This document shows positions 59,981 to 64,000 of a stretch of 64,000 nt of DNA, piece by piece. The DNA lies in the NCBI GenBank assembly GCA_002245135.1, contig NGBS01000292.1, positions 434,001-498,000 on the forward strand, in the 5' to 3' direction. Both the position numbers and the translations under genes were made by a program. Source of the DNA: Proteromonas lacertae (Eukaryota > Sar > Bigyra > Opalinata > Proteromonadidae). Each line of letters starts with the position of its first letter. The stretch's first letter is position 1. Below the pieces are notes generated by a model. It had not been told where the DNA came from. It saw nothing but the letters and a program-made list of their open reading frames with translations, and did not search any database.

Positions 59981-62089
59981 TTAAAACTCACATTTGTCAC
60001 TATCACAGAAACAAATGCTTGAAGGAAAAACGCCATATTCATTTTGATCTTTCTTTTCATCTAAACCACTTTCTTTTATCTCATTTATACTCTCTAATTT
60101 CTTTCTTTCTACAAATTTAACGGGTTTTAATCGTTTTATCAATCGATTATATTCTTCTTCAGTAATTTCTTCATAAGGCATTTGAGGATAAGCACCACAA
60201 TCTAATTTTGGTAAGAATGAAATGCCTTTTAATTTATATTGGAAATAATCTAAAGCATGTGGAATTTGACTTCCTTCTGTTTTTGGATCAAATGTTACAG
60301 TACAAGATACTTGATTATCTGCCCAATATCTTTGTACAAAAGCAGCTAATGATATTTGTTCATACATTGACACTTCTTTTAACGTTCTTACATTATCACC
60401 AACATCAACAGGGATTTCAACTACCATTGTAGTATTTGGACTATATACATCAGCTTCTACTTTATATCCAGCTTTTTCTAATGGTTCAAGTAATGGTGAA
60501 CCTGCTGCTATTCTTACTCGACGAATATAAAATCGACTTTCAGGGAAATGCATTCCTGGAGTTGCTCCGGCTAATAAACTCACAGTTCCACTTGGTTTTA
60601 TTGAAGTTGTTTTTATACTTTTAGGAATACAAAACCATTCACTATACACATCATCCCATTTTTGGATTTCTTTATAACCACTATCTAACCAATCTCTTAA
60701 TTCATCGATATTATATTTTGATAAGAATTGAGCTATTCCACTTACACTACAACCGATTCTTCTATTTCTCAACATCACTCGATTTGTTTCAGGCCAATGA
60801 GTCATTCTTAATGTTACTGTTTTTGCATATAAATAAGCGAATTTCAAAGTTCTTAAATATTCTTCTTTTGATGAATGTCTTGTTGGGAATGTTTCCACTA
60901 AACAACATAATTCATATGATTCTAAAGATTGTTCTAAACATGGATTTCCACCTCTTACTCTATAATCTTTATTATCTGGTTTATCACACATTCTTCCATA
61001 TTTCTGCATATTTTCTAACCAACATAAACCTGGTTCACCATTCATTTCAATATGTTTTGATATTTCTGAATAATCCATTCCAATTTTAGCAAATACTGAA
61101 TTATTACTAGTCCAACCATAAGCTGCTCTATCTGGATTCTTTTCATAATTCTTTAAATCTAAAAATGAACTATCATCTGGTTCACCAAAGGCTATTTCAG
61201 CTGTTCTTCTTATATTTCCACTTACTACACATTTCCCAATTAAATTAAATATATCTATTATTGTTCTACTATCTAACAATTGATTAATTTTCTTATTCAA
61301 TATTATTTCTAATGATTTATGTAATTCTTTTAATGGATCAGGACCACAGGCAATTCCACCGAATGTTTTTAAAGGAACACCTTTTGGACGTATTAATGAA
61401 TAATCAAATTTCATTTTTGGTAATTTTTTTACAGATTTTTTATTCTTATTTATTATACCAAAGTATGAATTTAATAATTTTCCTAATGATATTACCCATC
61501 CTTCTCTACTATCTTCTATCACATATATCTCTTCTTTTGTATTATCTGGTCCTACTATTTGTATCTTATTTTTGCCTTTTGTATCAAATCCTACACCAAC
61601 TCCTAACATTGAAGCATCCATTAAGAATTCAAATGGTTTTGATGGGTTTTCATCAATATCTATATTCTCTGTTGATACAAATGCACAATTGTTGAGTGCT
61701 GCTGCTAATTTCTTCTCGTGAACTATTGATGTTCCCATTGCCCATAAGCCTCGACCTGGTGGTAAGAATTTCATATTATAAATTAGATCGTACATTGTTT
61801 GAGCAGATTTTTGGCCTTTTTCTTCATTCCAAGGTAATTTCATTGATTTCATAAAGTCCTTTTGTATTGTGTATGTACCCTCTACTACACGACGTACAGT
61901 TTGATACCAATCTTCTGACTTACCATTTGGCATTGTCCTTGAATATGTTCTTCTATAAGCTAGTTCACCAAGTCCATTGAATCCAAATGGTGGTGTTATT
62001 GATTGATATTTCTGTACAAATGATGAATTAAGTTCAAAACTCAATTTCATTGTATGGATTGATCTTATCAAATGAAATTTCAAAATCAT
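59981..62089 (-). CDS. adenosylcobalamin-dependent ribonucleoside-triphosphate reductase (class II)
   Basis: Single uninterrupted ORF of 702 aa. The enzyme reduces ribonucleoside triphosphates to deoxy forms using adenosylcobalamin as radical source. Visible marks: FLPPGRGLWAMGTSIVHEK, NNCAFVSTENI (first redox Cys), VGVGFDTKG, GGNPCLEQSLESYELCC (radical Cys and Glu, about 60938), ETNRVMLRNRRIGCSVSGIAQF, KPSGTVSLLAGATPGMHFP, and a C-terminal CFCDSDKCEF redox pair. Length and order match the monomeric Lactobacillus-type RTPR, also known from Euglena, Dictyostelium and oomycetes. The absence of introns, unusual here, fits acquisition from bacteria. Either Met near the start (62089 or 62050) may be used; the first would add a short basic leader. 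A fragment of this gene sits in the MULE arms. Confidence 0.95.
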   Translation of the reverse strand: MILKFHLIRSIHTMKLSFELNSSFVQKYQSITPPFGFNGLGELAYRRTYSRTMPNGKSEDWYQTVRRVVEGTYTIQKDFMKSMKLPWNEEKGQKSAQTMYDLIYNMKFLPPGRGLWAMGTSIVHEKKLAAALNNCAFVSTENIDIDENPSKPFEFLMDASMLGVGVGFDTKGKNKIQIVGPDNTKEEIYVIEDSREGWVISLGKLLNSYFGIINKNKKSVKKLPKMKFDYSLIRPKGVPLKTFGGIACGPDPLKELHKSLEIILNKKINQLLDSRTIIDIFNLIGKCVVSGNIRRTAEIAFGEPDDSSFLDLKNYEKNPDRAAYGWTSNNSVFAKIGMDYSEISKHIEMNGEPGLCWLENMQKYGRMCDKPDNKDYRVRGGNPCLEQSLESYELCCLVETFPTRHSSKEEYLRTLKFAYLYAKTVTLRMTHWPETNRVMLRNRRIGCSVSGIAQFLSKYNIDELRDWLDSGYKEIQKWDDVYSEWFCIPKSIKTTSIKPSGTVSLLAGATPGMHFPESRFYIRRVRIAAGSPLLEPLEKAGYKVEADVYSPNTTMVVEIPVDVGDNVRTLKEVSMYEQISLAAFVQRYWADNQVSCTVTFDPKTEGSQIPHALDYFQYKLKGISFLPKLDCGAYPQMPYEEITEEEYNRLIKRLKPVKFVERKKLESINEIKESGLDEKKDQNEYGVFPSSICFCDSDKCEF

Positions 62090-62266
62090 TTTTTAATTTG
62101 GAGGGATTTCGCGGCATCTGATTAAGATAATGCAATGATTTTGCTTTTTGCTATGTTATTATTCTTGTAGGAGATTAGCCATACAATTAATTTTCTCAAG
62201 ATGAAAGAGTAGTATCACAATTAAAGAAATTATTGAGAAAAAAACACTGTTATAAGAGAAAAAAGA

Positions 62267-63880
62267 TTATAATATGTATTTTTTAGGATCATCTGGATCA
62301 ATCATATCTTTTAATTTCTCCTCTACCATCTTTTCATCAACTACATACTTTTTACCTTTATAATCAGGAGCATCAAAACTAATCTCGTCCATAAGTTTTT
62401 CAATAATTGTATGCAATCTTCTAGCACCAATATTTTCAACAGTAGCATTCATTTGGAAAGATAAACTTGCAATCTTCTTAATAGCTTCTTTTGTATATTC
62501 TAACTTCACACCTTCAGTAGATAATAAAGCTTCTTGTTGTTCTAGCAAGTTATATTTCGGTTCAGTGAGAATTTGATAATAATTCTCTTCTGTCAAGGGC
62601 TGTAAGTCAACTCTGATAGGAAACCTTCCTTGTAATTCAGGTAACAAACTAGACACTTTAGTTGTATGAAATGCACCAGATGCTATAAAAAGTATATGAT
62701 CTGTATGAATAGGTCCATATTTAGTAGTAATTGTTGTGCCTTCAACTAGTGGTAATAAATCACGTTGTACACCTTCCGCACTAGCATCTGCTGATTTATC
62801 TTTATCACCACTAACAACTTTATCAATTTCATCAATAACCACTATTCCTTTTTCTTCTACAGCTTTGATAGCATCAGAAATTGCAGATTTATCATTCACA
62901 AATTGTGAAAATAATGATTCAAATATATATGGTCTAGCATCTTTGACTGATAATGTTTTACTAACTGTTTTATTCTGATTGATTGCTTTACCTAGAATTT
63001 CACCTAATATTATTCCACTACCTGCATCTAATGAGACATTGGTAAAGGAGGGAAAATCTTTTTCAACAACATCGATTGTGATTTGTCGATCATCTAACGC
63101 ACCTTCTCGAAGGAGTTTTCTAAATACTTCACGATCCTTTTTATCATGTTCTATACCGATTAATGAGTCTAATATTTTATTCTATTCACAATAATAATTT
63201 GAAAATATTAAAAGATAAAATAATATTCATACTTCAACTTGTTCATCGATTTTCTTCTTCATTTCTTTTTCTTTTAGTTTTTTTAATAGATTTATTCCAT
63301 TATCTAATAGATCTCTATATATTAATTTATAGTTATTAATTAATAAAAATATATACGTTATTATTGAATCAACATCTTTACCATGAAAACCAACTTCAGT
63401 ATATTTTGTTGCTTCTACTTTCACAAATGGAGCATTACATAGAGTAGCAAGTCTTCGAGAGATTTCTGTCTTACCACATCCTGTTGGACCTACCATTAGT
63501 ATATTCTTTGGATATATTTCCTTTTGTAAATCACTTGATAATTGTAAACGTCTCCATCTATTTCGTAGTGCTATTGCAACGGCATGTTTTGCATCCTCTT
63601 GACCAACTATGTGTTTATTTAATCTATCTACTACCTATAAACAATATTTCATGAATGAAATACTTCTTTTGGTGTTAGAGGTGGTAAATCATGAGCAATG
63701 CTCTTTGATTGTGTAGTATCTGTATTTTCTTTACTACTAACAACATAAATAATATAAATACGCTGATTCAGCCATATATCGTGTTGAAATAGATATACCA
63801 CATGTTTTTATATTTGTGTGTAATATATAATTAGATCCAATCGATCTTTTTATTGAGAATAATGCAAATTTCTGAAACAT
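62267..63880 (-). CDS. hslU: HslU, ATPase subunit of the mitochondrial HslUV protease
   Basis: Five exons, introns 63737-63761, 63635-63663, 63315-63356 and 63182-63232; spliced length 488 aa. The N-terminal 39 residues ([20 protein letters not shown]...) are basic and hydroxylated, like a mitochondrial presequence. Then follow [20 protein letters not shown], Walker A GPTGCGKT, an I-domain, Walker [32 protein letters not shown], the sensor region [12 protein letters not shown] and [16 protein letters not shown]. The C-terminus DPKKYIL keeps the hydrophobic tail that activates HslV. It unfolds proteins for the HslV peptidase. The sequence [11 protein letters not shown] replaces the usual GYVGRDVESII pore-loop motif. 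HslV is not in the window. Confidence 0.93.
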
Positions 63881-63921
63881 TTTATTTCTCAAACCAAGCT
63901 TGTTCTTTTAAATACATTTTG

Positions 63922-64000
63922 ATGAATTCAAGCAGAATAAAGAAATCGGGAAGGAAGAAAAATAGAAGCAATGTTGAAGAATCAGAACATGAATCTCCCG
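63922..64000 (+). CDS. unknown protein, 3' partial
   Basis: A frame opens at the ATG at 63922 and runs off the window end: NSSRIKKSGRKKNRSNVEES. It is basic and low complexity, too short to identify. It would be divergent from hslU with about 40 bp between starts, which suggests a shared promoter region. Confidence 0.35.
   Translation, partial: MNSSRIKKSGRKKNRSNVEESEHESP

Noticed and set aside
1-64000. tRNA, rRNA genes and CRISPR arrays
   Set aside because: No cloverleaf-like tRNA, rRNA block or spaced direct-repeat array was recognised on reading; a covariance-model scan was not possible.

Overview
The window is nuclear DNA of a very AT-rich, intron-bearing single-celled eukaryote. Genes sit close together on both strands. 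Nearly all carry tiny GT-AG introns of about 25-54 nt, which I placed by checking that exon phases and domain order join up. A mitochondrial-type carrier and an HslU protease subunit with a presequence-like N-terminus imply mitochondria. Poly-N and poly-Q tracts are common. The lineage cannot be fixed from the sequence: amoebozoan, heterolobosean or an opalinid-like stramenopile would all fit. TAA, TAG and TGA all end ordinary genes, so the code looks standard.

Layout. 1-10.5 kb: a stomatin-like protein (partial), a pseudokinase-LRR protein, a plasma-membrane-type Ca2+-ATPase, and a longer pseudokinase-LRR paralogue whose frame is broken repeatedly. 10.6-14.1 kb: a secreted protein with a metallothionein-like tail, a mitochondrial CoA-type carrier and a histidine acid phosphatase. 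14.1-17.9 kb: gene-poor, with exon-like remnants. 17.9-24.7 kb: an intact-looking Mutator-like transposon (MULE), 6,753 bp, with 2,323-bp terminal inverted repeats and a perfect 9-bp target duplication, inserted in a decayed or unrecognised gene. 26.2-31.5 kb: a PA-domain secretory protein, a Sec14-GOLD protein and a RanBP2-ZnF/MYND protein. 31.8-43.6 kb: a Crinkler/RHS-like NTPase, a coiled-coil protein, a GPR180/TMEM145-like membrane protein, an EGF-repeat receptor kinase and a J-domain membrane protein. 43.8-59.3 kb: a giant EF-hand-like repeat protein and a giant HECT ubiquitin ligase. 60-64 kb: an adenosylcobalamin-dependent ribonucleotide reductase, HslU, and the start of one more gene.

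Two things stand out. First, the HECT ligase and the long pseudokinase-LRR gene can only be read as single proteins if the ribosome (or mRNA editing) skips one nucleotide, always +1, at in-frame stop codons: four sites in the ligase and six in the LRR gene. With the proposed introns, the ligase then adds up exactly to 3,100 codons plus stop. This recalls Euplotes-type +1 frameshifting, but without a shared slippery codon; decay or assembly indels remain possible. Second, both arms of the MULE carry a diverged piece of the ribonucleotide reductase gene found 42 kb away, as in Pack-MULE gene capture.
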